Of a stretch of DNA of 64,000 bases, positions 49,944 through 62,165 are shown one piece after another. The notes under the pieces are model-generated. The model was not told the origin of the DNA. It saw nothing but the letters and a program-made list of their open reading frames with translations, and did not search any database. The translations under genes and the position numbers were made by a program. Numbering within the stretch: position 1 is the stretch's first letter; each line of letters opens with the position of its first letter. The stretch is from Salinispora mooreana (GTDB taxonomy: Bacteria > Actinomycetota > Actinomycetes > Mycobacteriales > Micromonosporaceae): NCBI RefSeq assembly GCF_000379065.1, contig NZ_KB900614.1:144420-208419 (forward strand), read 5' to 3'.

Positions 49944-50149
49944 CTAATACCCCCAACGTGTGGCACCGCGACCGGAATCGGGCCACGGGTTCGAACAGCG
50001 ACTCTAACCCGCCGAGCCACACAGATCTCCCGCGTCACATTCCCGACACCGGGACAGCTCGCCCACCATCGACCACCAGACTTCTCCGCCCACTGCGCAC
50101 GGCCCGGGCGTGGACCGTCGCGTCAGGGGCCACTCGTAGACTGCGCCCC

Positions 50150-51991
50150 ATGCCCTCCCCCACCGACCGGCAGCCCGCCGCGCTGGAAACACTGCGGCGT
50201 GTCTTCGGCTACGACGCCTTCCGGGGCTTCCAGCAGGAGGCCATCGAGCACCTGGCGGCCGGTGGGGACGCTCTGGTGCTGATGCCCACCGGCGGCGGCA
50301 AGTCGCTCTGCTACCAGATCCCGGCGCTGCTGCGGGACGGCGTCGCGGTGGTCGTGTCACCGCTGATCGCGCTGATGCAGGACCAGGTCGACGCGCTGAC
50401 CGCGGTCGGGGTCCGGGCCGGCTTCCTCAACTCGACGCTGGACCTCGACGCCCGCCGCGCCGTCGAGCGGGCCTTCGTCGCCGGGGAGCTGGACCTGCTC
50501 TACCTCGCCCCGGAGGCCCTGGGTACCCGGGGCGTGCAGCACCTGCTCGACCAGGGGCGGATCAGCCTCTTCGCGATCGACGAGGCGCACTGTGTGGCGC
50601 AGTGGGGGCACGACTTCCGCCCGGACTACCTGGCCCTGTCGATGCTGCACGAACGCTGGCCGGGCGTGCCCCGGGTGGCGTTGACCGCCACCGCGACCAG
50701 CGCCACCCGGGCCGAGATCTCGACCCGGCTCCAGCTCACCTCGGCCCGGCATTTCGTCGCCAGCTTCGACCGGCCCAACATCCAGTACCGCATCGTGCCG
50801 AAGCGGGAGCCGAAGCGGCAGCTGCTGGCCCTGCTCCGGGACGAGCACCCGGGGGACGCCGGCATCATCTACTGCCTCTCCCGGGCCAGCGTGGAGAAGA
50901 CGGCGGAGTTCCTGGTCGACAACGGTATCGCCGCGCTGCCCTACCACGCCGGCCTGGACGCGGTCACCCGCGCCCGGCACCAGCAGCGTTTCCTGCGCGA
51001 GGACGGCCTGGTCATGGTCGCGACGATCGCCTTCGGGATGGGCATCGACAAGCCCGACGTACGGTTCGTCGCCCACCTTGACCTACCGAAGTCGGTGGAG
51101 GGCTACTACCAGGAGACCGGCCGCGCCGGACGGGACGGCCTGCCAGCGACGGCCTGGCTCGCCTACGGTCTGACGGATGTGGTGCAGCAGCGCCGGCTGA
51201 TCGACACCTCGGAGGGAGACCTGGCACACCGGCGTAACCTCGCCGCCCATCTCGAGGCGATGCTCGCGCTCTGTGAAACGGTCCGCTGCCGCCGGGTGCA
51301 GCTCCTGGACTACTTCGGCGAGACCGCCGCCGCCTGCGGCAACTGCGACACCTGCCTGCAACCGCCCGAGTCGTGGGACGGCACGGTCGCCGCGCAGAAG
51401 CTGCTCTCCACGGTCTACCGGCTCGACCGGGAGCGCCACCAACGCTTCGGTGCCGGGCACTGCGTCGACATCCTGCTCGGCCGCGCCACCGACAAGATCA
51501 AGCAGCACCGGCACGACTCTCTGACGGTCTTCGGGATCGGCACGGAGCTGAGCGAGGTGGAGTGGCGGGGGGTGGTCCGGCATCTGCTCGCCGAGGGGCT
51601 GCTGGCAGTCGAGGGAGACTACGGCACCCTTGCCCTCACCGACACCAGCGCGGAGGTGCTGGGCCGGCGTCGCGCCGTCATGCTCCGCCGCGAGCCGGCC
51701 CGGAAGGCCCGGCCGGCGAAGCCGCGCGGCGCAGCCACCGTGGTCGCCGAGCTGGCGCCGGCCGCCGCCGAGGCTTTCGAGCGGCTGCGCGCCTGGCGCG
51801 CCGCCACCGCCAAGGAGCAGGGCGTGCCGGCGTACGTGATCTTCCACGACGCCACACTGCGACAGATCGCCACCGATGCCCCGGCCGCCCTGGCCGACCT
51901 TTCTCGGGTCAGTGGCGTCGGCGAGGCGAAGCTGGCGAAGTACGGCGAGCAGGTGCTGTCCGTACTCGCCGACACCCCACACCCGGCTTAA
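50150..51991 (+). CDS. recQ: ATP-dependent DNA helicase RecQ
   Basis: A 613-residue 3'-5' helicase. Motif I is [12 protein letters not shown] (about 44-55) and motif [19 protein letters not shown] (about 143). Helicase C follows with RAGRDG. The zinc-binding Cys lie in [15 protein letters not shown] and CGNCDTC (about 376-402). A winged helix and a C-terminal HRDC-like domain (about 537-610) complete the bacterial layout. The ATG at 50150 is used; the frame continues upstream without homology. It lies between rapZ and uvrC, and its stop overlaps that of the convergent hydrolase. Confidence 0.94.
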   Translation: MPSPTDRQPAALETLRRVFGYDAFRGFQQEAIEHLAAGGDALVLMPTGGGKSLCYQIPALLRDGVAVVVSPLIALMQDQVDALTAVGVRAGFLNSTLDLDARRAVERAFVAGELDLLYLAPEALGTRGVQHLLDQGRISLFAIDEAHCVAQWGHDFRPDYLALSMLHERWPGVPRVALTATATSATRAEISTRLQLTSARHFVASFDRPNIQYRIVPKREPKRQLLALLRDEHPGDAGIIYCLSRASVEKTAEFLVDNGIAALPYHAGLDAVTRARHQQRFLREDGLVMVATIAFGMGIDKPDVRFVAHLDLPKSVEGYYQETGRAGRDGLPATAWLAYGLTDVVQQRRLIDTSEGDLAHRRNLAAHLEAMLALCETVRCRRVQLLDYFGETAAACGNCDTCLQPPESWDGTVAAQKLLSTVYRLDRERHQRFGAGHCVDILLGRATDKIKQHRHDSLTVFGIGTELSEVEWRGVVRHLLAEGLLAVEGDYGTLALTDTSAEVLGRRRAVMLRREPARKARPAKPRGAATVVAELAPAAAEAFERLRAWRAATAKEQGVPAYVIFHDATLRQIATDAPAALADLSRVSGVGEAKLAKYGEQVLSVLADTPHPA

Positions 51992-52911
51992 TCAACAGTG
52001 GGCAGCCGATCCGCTGCCCACCCAGGATCCGTGGGCTGGTGGAACACGCTGGCAATGTCGTCCCACCCGCGCCAGGCGCGGGGGCCGACCGGGCCGAGCA
52101 CGGCGCCGGTGCAGGGCCGGGCGATGAACTCCGTCAGCACCGGGGCGAGGGTCTGCGCCGACGGTACGTGCCCCTCGCCGGGCAGCACCCGGTGCGTGCC
52201 CTGCGGCAGCGCCACAGCGGCGGCGCGGGCTACCTCGATCATCCAGTCCGGGCTGTCCCCGCCACTGAGCACCAACGCCGGAACGGAAACCCGGGCGGCG
52301 ACCTCCACCGGCAGGGTGCCACCGCGGCTCAGGTCACCCATGACCGCCGAGTCGTAGGCGAGCGTCGGCGCGAGCGCCACCACGTCGGCCCACCACGGCT
52401 CGTGGCGCAGGTCGGCCACGGCCTCCGCCGGTACGCCGGTGGTCTGGAAGAACAGCGCCACGGCGTCGTCGCGTCGATCCTCCGCCAGCAGCGCGGTCAG
52501 GGCCTCGGCGTAGTCGCGGGCCTCCTGTCGGTCCTCGTCGGCGTCCGCGCCGAACGGTGGTTCGTGGAGCACGATCGCCCGGGCCGGCACCCCGGCGGCG
52601 GCGGCGTGCAGCACCAGTGCGGCACCGGACGAGTGCCCGTACAAGATGACATCGGCATCGAGGTCGTCGACGAGGGCGGCGATGTCCTCGACCTCCCGCT
52701 CGACGGCGTATGGGCTGGCGTCGCCGCTGTCGCCGCGACCACGGCGGTCGTAGTTGACGACCGGCAGGTGGGCGCCGAGCCCTTCGGCCAGCGGGCGGGT
52801 CTTCGCCCGGTCGCAGGTGGCGCCACCGACCACGATCAGCGGATCCCCGCCATGCGCCCCGTAGCGTTCGTACGCGATCACCGTGCCGTCCACGGATGTC
52901 ACCTTCTGCAT
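51988..52911 (-). CDS. Alpha/beta-hydrolase
   Basis: A 307-residue hydrolase. The nucleophile elbow is YGHSSGAA (Ser about 92), the acid is probably in [11 protein letters not shown], and the His in [11 protein letters not shown] (about 250). The oxyanion region is [11 protein letters not shown]. The last 40 or so residues, from about RPCTGAVLG, fall outside the normal fold. Substrate unknown. Its stop overlaps the recQ stop by 3 nt. Confidence 0.85.
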   Translation of the reverse strand: MQKVTSVDGTVIAYERYGAHGGDPLIVVGGATCDRAKTRPLAEGLGAHLPVVNYDRRGRGDSGDASPYAVEREVEDIAALVDDLDADVILYGHSSGAALVLHAAAAGVPARAIVLHEPPFGADADEDRQEARDYAEALTALLAEDRRDDAVALFFQTTGVPAEAVADLRHEPWWADVVALAPTLAYDSAVMGDLSRGGTLPVEVAARVSVPALVLSGGDSPDWMIEVARAAAVALPQGTHRVLPGEGHVPSAQTLAPVLTEFIARPCTGAVLGPVGPRAWRGWDDIASVFHQPTDPGWAADRLPTVD

Positions 52912-52950
52912 GCGCAGCCCTTCTGTCAGAAACGCTCCGATAGACAGGTA

Positions 52951-54936
52951 CTACGTGCGGGGTTCATCTGACTGTGTCGAGTCGCCGAGCGCGGCGAGGA
53001 TCGCCTCGGCGGTCCGCTTGCCAACCCCGGGGACCTCGGTGATCTCCTCCACCGAGGCGGCGGAGAGCCGCTTCAGCGAGCCGAAGTGGCGCAGCAGCGC
53101 CTTGCGCCGCACCTCCCCCAGCCCGGAGACCCGATCCAGCGCCGACTCGGTCATCCGCCGGGAACGCCGCTGCCGGTGGAACGTGATGGCGAACCGGTGC
53201 GCCTCGTCCCGCACCCGTTGTAGCAGGTAGAGGCCCTCCGAGGTGCGCGGCAGGATGGCCGGGAAGTCGTCGTCGGGCAGCCACACCTCCTCCAGCCGCT
53301 TCGCCAGCCCGCACAGCGCCACATCATCGACGCCCAACTCGGCGAGGGCCTGCGCCGCCGCCGCCACCTGCGGCGCACCCCCGTCCACCACCACCAGCTG
53401 TGGTGGGTAGGCGAACTTGCGCGGCCGGCCGGTCGTCGGATCGACCAGGGTGCCGACCCGCGGCTCGTCGGACGCGCCCGGCTCGGTCGAGGCCGGCCCG
53501 GTCGGGGCGGCCGACTCGACACCGACCTCGCCCGTCTCGGACCGCGCGTCCAGGTAGCGGGCGAACCGCCGCCGCAGCACCTCCGACATCGCCGAGAGGT
53601 CGTCGGTGGCGCCCCGGATGATGAACCGCCGGTACTCGCTCTTGCGCGGCAGCCCGTCCTCGAAAACCACCATGCTGGCCACCACGTCGGTGCCCTGGAT
53701 CTGGGAGATGTCGTAACACTCGATGCGCAGCGGCGCCGTCTGCAGGCCCAACGTCTCGGCGATCTCGTCGAGGGCCTTGCTCCGGGTGGTCAGATCACCG
53801 GCGCGCTTGAGCTTGTGCCGGGCCAGGGCGTCGGTGGCGTTACGCGCCACCGTCTCCAGCAGGGCGCGCTTGTCGCCGCGCTGCGGCACCCGCAGCGTCA
53901 CCCGGCTGCCGCGGTGGTCGGAAAGCCAGTCGGCGAGCGCCTCGACGTCGGCGGGTAGCTCGGGCACGAGCAGTTCCCGGGGGACATCAGCCTCACCCTG
54001 CTCCCCGCCATAGACCTGGGTGCAGAAGTGGTGGACGAGATCGCCGATGGTCAGCTCCTCGGTCTTCTCGACCACCCAGCCGCGCTGGCCGCGGATTCGC
54101 CCGTCCCGCACGTGAAACACCTGCACGGCCGCCTCGAGCGGGTCATCGGCGAAGGCGACCACATCGGCGTCGGTGCCGTCGCCGAAGACCACGGTCTGCT
54201 TCTCCATCGCCCGGCGCAGGGCGGCCAGGTCGTCGCGGAGCCGGGCGGCCCGCTCGAACTCCAGCGTCGCGCTGGCGTCGGCCATCTCCCGCTCCAACCG
54301 CCGGACCATGAGGTCGGTCCGGCCACCCATGAAGTCGCAGAAGCCGTCCACGATCGCCCGGTGCTCCTCGGCGGAGACGCTGCCGACGCAGGGCGCGGAG
54401 CACTTGTCGATATAGCCCAGCAGGCAGGGGCGGCCGACCTGCGCGGCCCGCTTGAACACCCCCGACGAGCAGGTACGCGCCGGAAAGACCCGAAGCAGCA
54501 GGTCGAGCGTCTCGCGGATCGCCCAGGCATGCGAGTACGGCCCGAAGTAGCGCACACCCCTGCGCTTCGCTCCCCGCATGACCTGGAGTCGGGGGAACTC
54601 CTCGGCAACGGTGACCGCTAGGTACGGGTAGGACTTGTCGTCCCGGTAGCGGACGTTGAACCGCGGATCGTACTGCTTGATCTCGGTGAACTCCTGCTGG
54701 AGCGCCTCGACCTCGGTGGCGACGGAGATCCAGTCCACCGATTCGGCGGTGAAGACCATCTGCCGGGTGCGCTGGTGCAGATTGACCGGGTCGGCGAAGT
54801 AGGAGTTGAGCCGGTTGCGCAGGTTGCGTGCCTTGCCAACATAGATCACCCGGCCGGTTCCGTCGCGGAACCGGTAGACCCCCGGTGACTCCGGGATCGT
54901 GCCGGGGGCGGGACGGTAGGACGAGGGATCAGCCAC
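52951..54936 (-). CDS. uvrC: Excinuclease ABC subunit C
   Basis: A 661-residue nuclease making both incisions in nucleotide excision repair. The GIY-YIG domain opens [20 protein letters not shown] (about 15-34). A Cys-rich stretch and the UVR helical motif (about 205-240) follow, then the RNase H-like domain with [12 protein letters not shown], and tandem HhH motifs (about 600-650) at the end. Start is GTG. uvrA lies 0.9 kb downstream of its start on the same strand. Confidence 0.96.
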   Translation of the reverse strand: MADPSSYRPAPGTIPESPGVYRFRDGTGRVIYVGKARNLRNRLNSYFADPVNLHQRTRQMVFTAESVDWISVATEVEALQQEFTEIKQYDPRFNVRYRDDKSYPYLAVTVAEEFPRLQVMRGAKRRGVRYFGPYSHAWAIRETLDLLLRVFPARTCSSGVFKRAAQVGRPCLLGYIDKCSAPCVGSVSAEEHRAIVDGFCDFMGGRTDLMVRRLEREMADASATLEFERAARLRDDLAALRRAMEKQTVVFGDGTDADVVAFADDPLEAAVQVFHVRDGRIRGQRGWVVEKTEELTIGDLVHHFCTQVYGGEQGEADVPRELLVPELPADVEALADWLSDHRGSRVTLRVPQRGDKRALLETVARNATDALARHKLKRAGDLTTRSKALDEIAETLGLQTAPLRIECYDISQIQGTDVVASMVVFEDGLPRKSEYRRFIIRGATDDLSAMSEVLRRRFARYLDARSETGEVGVESAAPTGPASTEPGASDEPRVGTLVDPTTGRPRKFAYPPQLVVVDGGAPQVAAAAQALAELGVDDVALCGLAKRLEEVWLPDDDFPAILPRTSEGLYLLQRVRDEAHRFAITFHRQRRSRRMTESALDRVSGLGEVRRKALLRHFGSLKRLSAASVEEITEVPGVGKRTAEAILAALGDSTQSDEPRT

Positions 54937-55014
54937 GTTCCGAGCCTAGTCGCCGGCTCCGACAGCCCCCTGCTACGCCGACTCCGACAGCCCCCGGCAC
55001 GCCGGCCCGCCCGG

Positions 55015-55515
55015 TCAGGCGAGCGAGATCTGGTCGCCGGTGACCTTGACATCCCGCGGGGCGAGGGGCTTGGTCGACGGGCCGGCCTGCACCGCGCCGT
55101 CCTCGATCGAGAACTTGCTCCCATGGCAGGTGCAGTTGATCGTGCCACCGTCAACGTTCGCCACCGGGCAGCCCTGGTGGGGGCAGATCGGGTCGAAGCC
55201 CTTGAACTCCCCCGGCGAGGGCTGGGTAATGACAATCCCCTGGGCGGCATAGACGGCGCCGCCCCCGACCGGGATGTCACTGGTCCGGGCCAGTGACTGG
55301 GCGCCCTCCCGGTCGCCGCCACCCGGGTCGCCGCTCTCGGTCAGCGCCGGGCCGGGGCTGACCTCGGTTCCGCCGGTGGAGTCGTCGCCGCAGGCGGCCA
55401 GGGCCATCGCCGCGCCGACGGCGCCCGCACCGGTCAGCAACACCCGCCGGGTCCGCGCACCGTTGCCCGCGCTGGCTTCGCTGCCAGTCCCCGTCGGTAT
55501 CTGCTCGTCACTCAT
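55015..55515 (-). CDS. Tat-exported Rieske (2Fe-2S) lipoprotein
   Basis: A 166-residue protein. A twin-Arg stretch TRRVLLTGAGAVGAAMALAA leads to lipobox LAAC (Cys about 42), so it should be folded before export and lipid-anchored. A Ser/Gly/Glu-rich linker follows. The Rieske domain (about 75-166) has Cys and His in ICPHQGCPVA and CTCHGSKF. An electron carrier role is likely; the partner is unknown. Common between uvrC and uvrA in related genomes as I recall. Confidence 0.9.
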   Translation of the reverse strand: MSDEQIPTGTGSEASAGNGARTRRVLLTGAGAVGAAMALAACGDDSTGGTEVSPGPALTESGDPGGGDREGAQSLARTSDIPVGGGAVYAAQGIVITQPSPGEFKGFDPICPHQGCPVANVDGGTINCTCHGSKFSIEDGAVQAGPSTKPLAPRDVKVTGDQISLA

Positions 55516-55819
55516 TCCGCAATCTCCTCGGCCAACAAACCGCCGCCATGATGTACGCCCCCGCCGGCTTCCCGGACCACGCTTCCCGTCGGTTCACCCG
55601 GTCGGCGCCGCGTTCCTGGCATCCGCACTCGATGTCAGCGCTCGGGGGCTACCCGTGCGACCCTACCCGGGCCAGTCGACGCCACCACTCTGGTCACAGA
55701 GCCGCCCCGGTCCACGCCACCGGTCCCGGTCGCTGCGGTGACCAGGTCCGGTGGCGCAGACCCGGACCAGCGGCGACCCGGACCAGTGCCGTGGACCGGG
55801 ACCGGTGGCGTAGCTCTTC
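55516..55819. other. Intergenic with CCGGTCC-rich repeats
   Basis: No credible gene. The right half holds a perfect 18-bp inverted repeat and several related CCGGACC/CCGGTCC words (see the repeat entry). The left half is unremarkable. Confidence 0.55.
55714..55811. repeat. 18-bp inverted repeat with internal CCGGACCAG repeats
   Basis: The arms at 55714-55731 and 55794-55811 are perfectly complementary over 18 bp. Between them are two copies of GACCCGGACCAG and an AGGTCCGGTGGCG word that is close to the arm complement. It ends 9 bp from the uvrA stop, so it may be an elaborate terminator or a small mobile repeat. Confidence 0.75.
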
Positions 55820-58783
<2,964 letters not shown>

Positions 58784-58895
58784 GGTGCGTGTACTCCCGG
58801 GGTGCGGATTGATGGCAGCTGTCGCCCGACGGCCCACCCGGGGGGTCTGATCCGGATGACGGCCAAGCGGTCGCGCTGTGCGGTTGTGTCGCCCC

Positions 58896-58959
58896 TTGGG
58901 CGTGGTGCTTAGCCTGTTTGGGCGTGGTGGTTAGCCCGTTGGGCGTGGTGGATACCTGG
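58896..58959. repeat. Three tandem 21-22-bp repeats upstream of uvrA
   Basis: Units at 58896-58916, 58917-58938 and 58939-58959 share the core TTGGGCGTGGTG, followed by variants of CTTAGCCTG. They lie about 113 bp upstream of the uvrA start. They may be an operator array or a slippage product. Confidence 0.75.
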
Positions 58960-59046
58960 TTACCAAGCGCCAAGGAGCGCCTCGGCAAGCCTAGCCCTGG
59001 GGTGTGACACTTCCCTTCGCCCGCGCATTCCCCCAGCTCAGATCGG

Positions 59047-59832
59047 TCAGCCGTGCACCACCCGTATCCCCGGGGTCTTCACCACCGCGCCGCCGCCCGG
59101 CACCGCCACCAGCGCCCGCCCAGCGGAGTCGGGTCGGCCCGCGCCGTCCACCCGCCGGATCGCCGACGTCGACAGCGCCACCGCGCCGGCAAGCGCGTTC
59201 ACCAGACTCGACCGGCCCGCCCGGGACGGGCCGAGCAGGCCGAGGGTCCGACCCGGCGCCACCTCCGCGCGTAGCGGGTCGAGCCCCGCACCACGCTGCG
59301 CGCTCACCGCCAGCACCGGCACCCCCGGTGCCGCCGCCGCGACCTGCCGCACCGCCGCCGCCGGATCGGCGACCAGGTCAGACTTGGTCAGCACCACCAG
59401 TGGCGGGGCCCCCGACTCCTGCGCGAGCGCGAGCAGGCACTCGATCCGTCCGAGGTCGGGCTCAGGACGCATCGGCTCGACCACCGCCGTGGCGGTCAGG
59501 TTGGCCGCCAGCACCTGCCCGTGGGCGGCCTTGCCGGCGGCCCGGAACACCAACGCGGTACGCCGGGGCAGCACCGCCTCGACCGTGACAGGCCGGTCGG
59601 GCCAGGTGCCGAGCAGCACCCAGTCACCCAGGCACGGCAGGTACGTCCGGTCCCGGGCCGCCGTGGCCAGCACCGCCCCGCCGAGGGTGGCGCGGAGCGG
59701 GCCGGCAGCCCCGAGGACGGTGCACACCCCCCGCTCCACCCGGGCCACCCGGGCCGGCTGACAGTCGGCGCGCCGTCGTGCGTCGGACGCCCAGTCGGCG
59801 TCCCAGCCCAGAGCGGTCAGGTCGATGGTCAC
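59047..59832 (-). CDS. Truncated, degenerate RsgA-like GTPase
   Basis: A 261-residue protein related to the circularly permuted GTPase RsgA, which matures the 30S subunit. The N-terminal OB-like region (about 30-85), G4 TKSDLV (about 147) and G5 SAQRG are in order. G1 reads GPSRAGRSSLVNAL, with Arg for the P-loop Lys. G3 reads VKTPG instead of DTPG. The protein ends six residues after G3, so the rest of the GTPase and the zinc domain are missing. GTPase activity is doubtful. The start is GTG. Confidence 0.78.
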   Translation of the reverse strand: MTIDLTALGWDADWASDARRRADCQPARVARVERGVCTVLGAAGPLRATLGGAVLATAARDRTYLPCLGDWVLLGTWPDRPVTVEAVLPRRTALVFRAAGKAAHGQVLAANLTATAVVEPMRPEPDLGRIECLLALAQESGAPPLVVLTKSDLVADPAAAVRQVAAAAPGVPVLAVSAQRGAGLDPLRAEVAPGRTLGLLGPSRAGRSSLVNALAGAVALSTSAIRRVDGAGRPDSAGRALVAVPGGGAVVKTPGIRVVHG

Positions 59833-59956
59833 GGACTCCACTACCTCCTCCGACCTCCCGGCCGCGCGTTTGTCGCCGACCGTAGGGCGCACCGGCGCGC
59901 ACCCGAAACCGATTTCCCCGGCGACGAAGGGACGACCCGACCGCTAGGGTAGGGAG

Positions 59957-60673
59957 GTGACCTCCGATCCACTGCGGCTGACGGGCGAAGTGGACGACGC
60001 CACAGCCCGTCTCCTGCGCACCACGGCTGACCTCGACGAGACGAGCCTGGCCACCGCCTCCCTGCTGCCCGGTTGGACCCGGGGACACGTCTTGGCCCAC
60101 CTCGCCCGCAACGCCGACGGGTTCGTCAACCTGCTCACCGCCGCCCGCACCGGGGACCCCATCCCGATGTACGCGAGCCCCGCCGCCCGCTCCGCGGACA
60201 TCGAGGCCGGCGCCGTCCGCCCACCCACCGCGCACCGGGACGACCTGCGCCGCAGCGCGGACCGGTTCGCCGAGGCGGTGGCGGCGATGCCGGCCGAGGC
60301 GTGGGGTGCCACCGTCGACACCCGGCGCGGGCCATGCTCCGCGGCGAGCCTCGTCTGGGGACGGCTGCGCGAAATCGAGGTGCACCACGTAGACCTCGCC
60401 ACTGACTACCAGCCCGCCGACTGGCCGGTGGCGTTCGGCCACCGGCTCCTGCGTGAGGTCGCCGCCGGCCTGGCCGGTCGCTCCGACGCGCCGCCGATGG
60501 TGCTGCGCTGCGACGGCAGAGAGCACGAACTGGTGGTCGGCGACCGTACCGCCGCCCCCACCGTGAGCGGCGCCGCGCCCCACCTCGCCGCCTGGCTGAT
60601 CGGCCGCAGCCCCGGCACCCTGCTCACCGTCACCCCCGACGGCCCGCTACCGATCCCACCCGAGTGGATCTGA
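59957..60673 (+). CDS. Maleylpyruvate isomerase-family mycothiol-dependent enzyme
   Basis: A 238-residue protein of the DinB-like MDMPI fold. SLLPGWTRGHVLAHLARNAD (about 35-54) gives the first metal-binding His and EIEVHHVDLATDY (about 141) another. A C-terminal MDMPI-type domain follows (about 165-238). Members use mycothiol, the actinobacterial thiol. Substrate unknown. The GTG start is followed 9 bp after its stop by the MBL gene, indicating an operon. Confidence 0.85.
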   Translation: MTSDPLRLTGEVDDATARLLRTTADLDETSLATASLLPGWTRGHVLAHLARNADGFVNLLTAARTGDPIPMYASPAARSADIEAGAVRPPTAHRDDLRRSADRFAEAVAAMPAEAWGATVDTRRGPCSAASLVWGRLREIEVHHVDLATDYQPADWPVAFGHRLLREVAAGLAGRSDAPPMVLRCDGREHELVVGDRTAAPTVSGAAPHLAAWLIGRSPGTLLTVTPDGPLPIPPEWI

Positions 60674-60682
60674 CCGGGCCCA

Positions 60683-61333
60683 ATGACCTACACCGGAGAC
60701 GTCACCCCCGGCGGCCCGCCTGCCACCCGTGAGTTGGGCCGGCTCACCATCACCAAGGTGTCGGTGGGCCCGATGGACAACAACGCCTACCTGCTGCGCT
60801 GCCGGACAAACGGCGAGCAGGTCCTGGTGGACGCGGCCAACGAGGCACCCCGGCTACTCGACCTGATCGGCGACGCCGGCCTCGCCACGGTGGTGACCAC
60901 CCACCAGCACATGGACCACTGGCTGGCGCTCGAAGAGGTGGTGGCCGAGACCGGGGCCCGGCCGCTGGCGCACGCCGAGGACGCGCCAGGGCTGCCGATC
61001 ACGGTGGAGCCCCTCGCCGACGGTGACCGAATCACGGTCGGCGACTGCACGCTGGAGGTGATTCACCTGCGCGGGCACACTCCCGGCTCGATCGCCCTGC
61101 TCTACCAGGACCCGTCCGGCACCCCATACCTGTTCACCGGGGACAGCCTCTTTCCTGGGGGTCCTGGGAGGACAACAAATCCGACGGACTTCGCACAGAT
61201 CATGGACGACCTGGAAGCAAAGGTATTCGGGCCGCTACCGGACGAGACATGGGTCTATCCCGGCCACGGCAACGACTCGACGCTGGGGGCGGAACGTCCG
61301 CATCTGGGCGAGTGGAGAGCGCGCGGCTGGTAG
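60683..61333 (+). CDS. MBL-fold metal-dependent hydrolase (glyoxalase II-like)
   Basis: A 216-residue hydrolase. The metal motif THQHMDHW (about 73-80), HLRGHTPGSIAL (about 128) and FTGDSLFPGGPGRT (about 152) with HGNDSTLG at the end fit the metallo-beta-lactamase superfamily. A hydroxyacylglutathione-hydrolase-like role on mycothiol esters is plausible given the neighbour. It ends at the edge of the mobile-element region. Confidence 0.88.
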   Translation: MTYTGDVTPGGPPATRELGRLTITKVSVGPMDNNAYLLRCRTNGEQVLVDAANEAPRLLDLIGDAGLATVVTTHQHMDHWLALEEVVAETGARPLAHAEDAPGLPITVEPLADGDRITVGDCTLEVIHLRGHTPGSIALLYQDPSGTPYLFTGDSLFPGGPGRTTNPTDFAQIMDDLEAKVFGPLPDETWVYPGHGNDSTLGAERPHLGEWRARGW

Positions 61334-61877
61334 CCGACAACGCGGCTAGGAGGCGATACCCCGGTGGCGTCCGGGCTATATCCGGACCACCGTTTGGCGG
61401 TAGCGGGACTAACTGCCGGCGAGGGGTGGATTCCAGACGGCCCGGTGCCGGACGCGGACGGGCGGCGTCGGGCCCGTCGCCGCGTGATCTGCCGTTCCGC
61501 CGCCGGGTCGGTTCCCTGTTCGATCTCAGCCGTCGTCTGACGCGGGAGTTTGCCGAAGAGTTGTTGGGGATGCCGAAGCGGACGGACACGGGCTTCCGGT
61601 CGACTACAGCGCCGGCCCGTTCAGAGTGCTCGACGAGGCGCGTGACGCAGGCCGGGTGCGGGTGTGGTGTCTGGGTGTGGCACAGGATGCGCTCACGCTG
61701 GCTGGTGAGGCATTGACGGTATTGGTGGTCGATGCCAACGTGTTCGACCAGTTGGCGTATGGCTTTGTCAAGCACCCACTAGCCCCGCCAGAACCCCGTC
61801 AGCGTCACGGTGACAGGTTCGTTCGCGGCGAGTTGGGCACTGATGCTGACGACCTACTCGGCGCGGGCACGACCGGC
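61334..61877 (+). other. Possible gene remnants, unassigned
   Basis: Two frames look protein-like but do not join. One near 61507-61590 reads GSLFDLSRRLTREFAEELLG. The other, about 61590-61790, reads LPVDYSAGPFRVLDEARDAG, then RVRVWCLGVAQDALTLAGEA and LTVLVVDANVFDQLAYGFV. I do not recognise a family. Position beside IS remnants suggests a decayed gene. Confidence 0.35.
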
Positions 61878-61910
61878 CGTGTCTGCTGCACCGATAGGTG
61901 ACAGTTTCGG
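61878..61910 (-). repeat. Likely terminal region of the IS3-type element
   Basis: Reading the minus strand, the stretch after the transposase stop contains CTGTCACCTATCGGTGCAGC, which resembles IS3-type ends in actinobacteria as I recall. The opposite end is not visible. Confidence 0.4.
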
Positions 61911-62165
61911 TCACGCGACCTGACTGGCCGGTCGGGTTATGATGGTTTCGTACTCGATAGGGGTCAACCGGGACAGGGATCGTTGGCCTCGGCGACGGTG
62001 GTAGGTCCGCTCGATCCAGGTCACGATCCCGGTCCTCAGTTGCTGCCGGATCGAGGTTCGAAGGCCAAGGATGTTGTTCTGTAGCAGGCCGAAGAACGAT
62101 TCCATGGCGGCGTTGACGCCGGCGGCGCGGTTGAGGCCACGGACGAATTTCTGGCTTCGACATTG
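61911..62165 (-). pseudogene. IS3-family transposase, C-terminal fragment
   Basis: Reads CRSQKFVRGLN, then NAAMESFFGLLQNN with the catalytic Glu, then IVTWIERTYHRRRGQRSL and LTPIEYETI before the stop. This is the rve/DDE C-terminus of an IS3-type OrfB. It is cut by the IS30-type insertion at 62165. A segment of about a dozen residues (usually MVGSMGRVG-like) between VRGLN and NAAMES also seems missing. Confidence 0.85.
62163..62165. repeat. 3-bp target duplication (left), TTG
   Basis: TTG here and at 63614-63616 flank the IS30-type element. Removing the element and one copy restores a continuous IS3 transposase frame. Confidence 0.65.

Noticed and set aside
58784..59046. Frameshifted continuation of the RsgA-like gene
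   Set aside because: The minus-strand sequence after the stop was read for RsgA-like zinc-domain residues and none were found.
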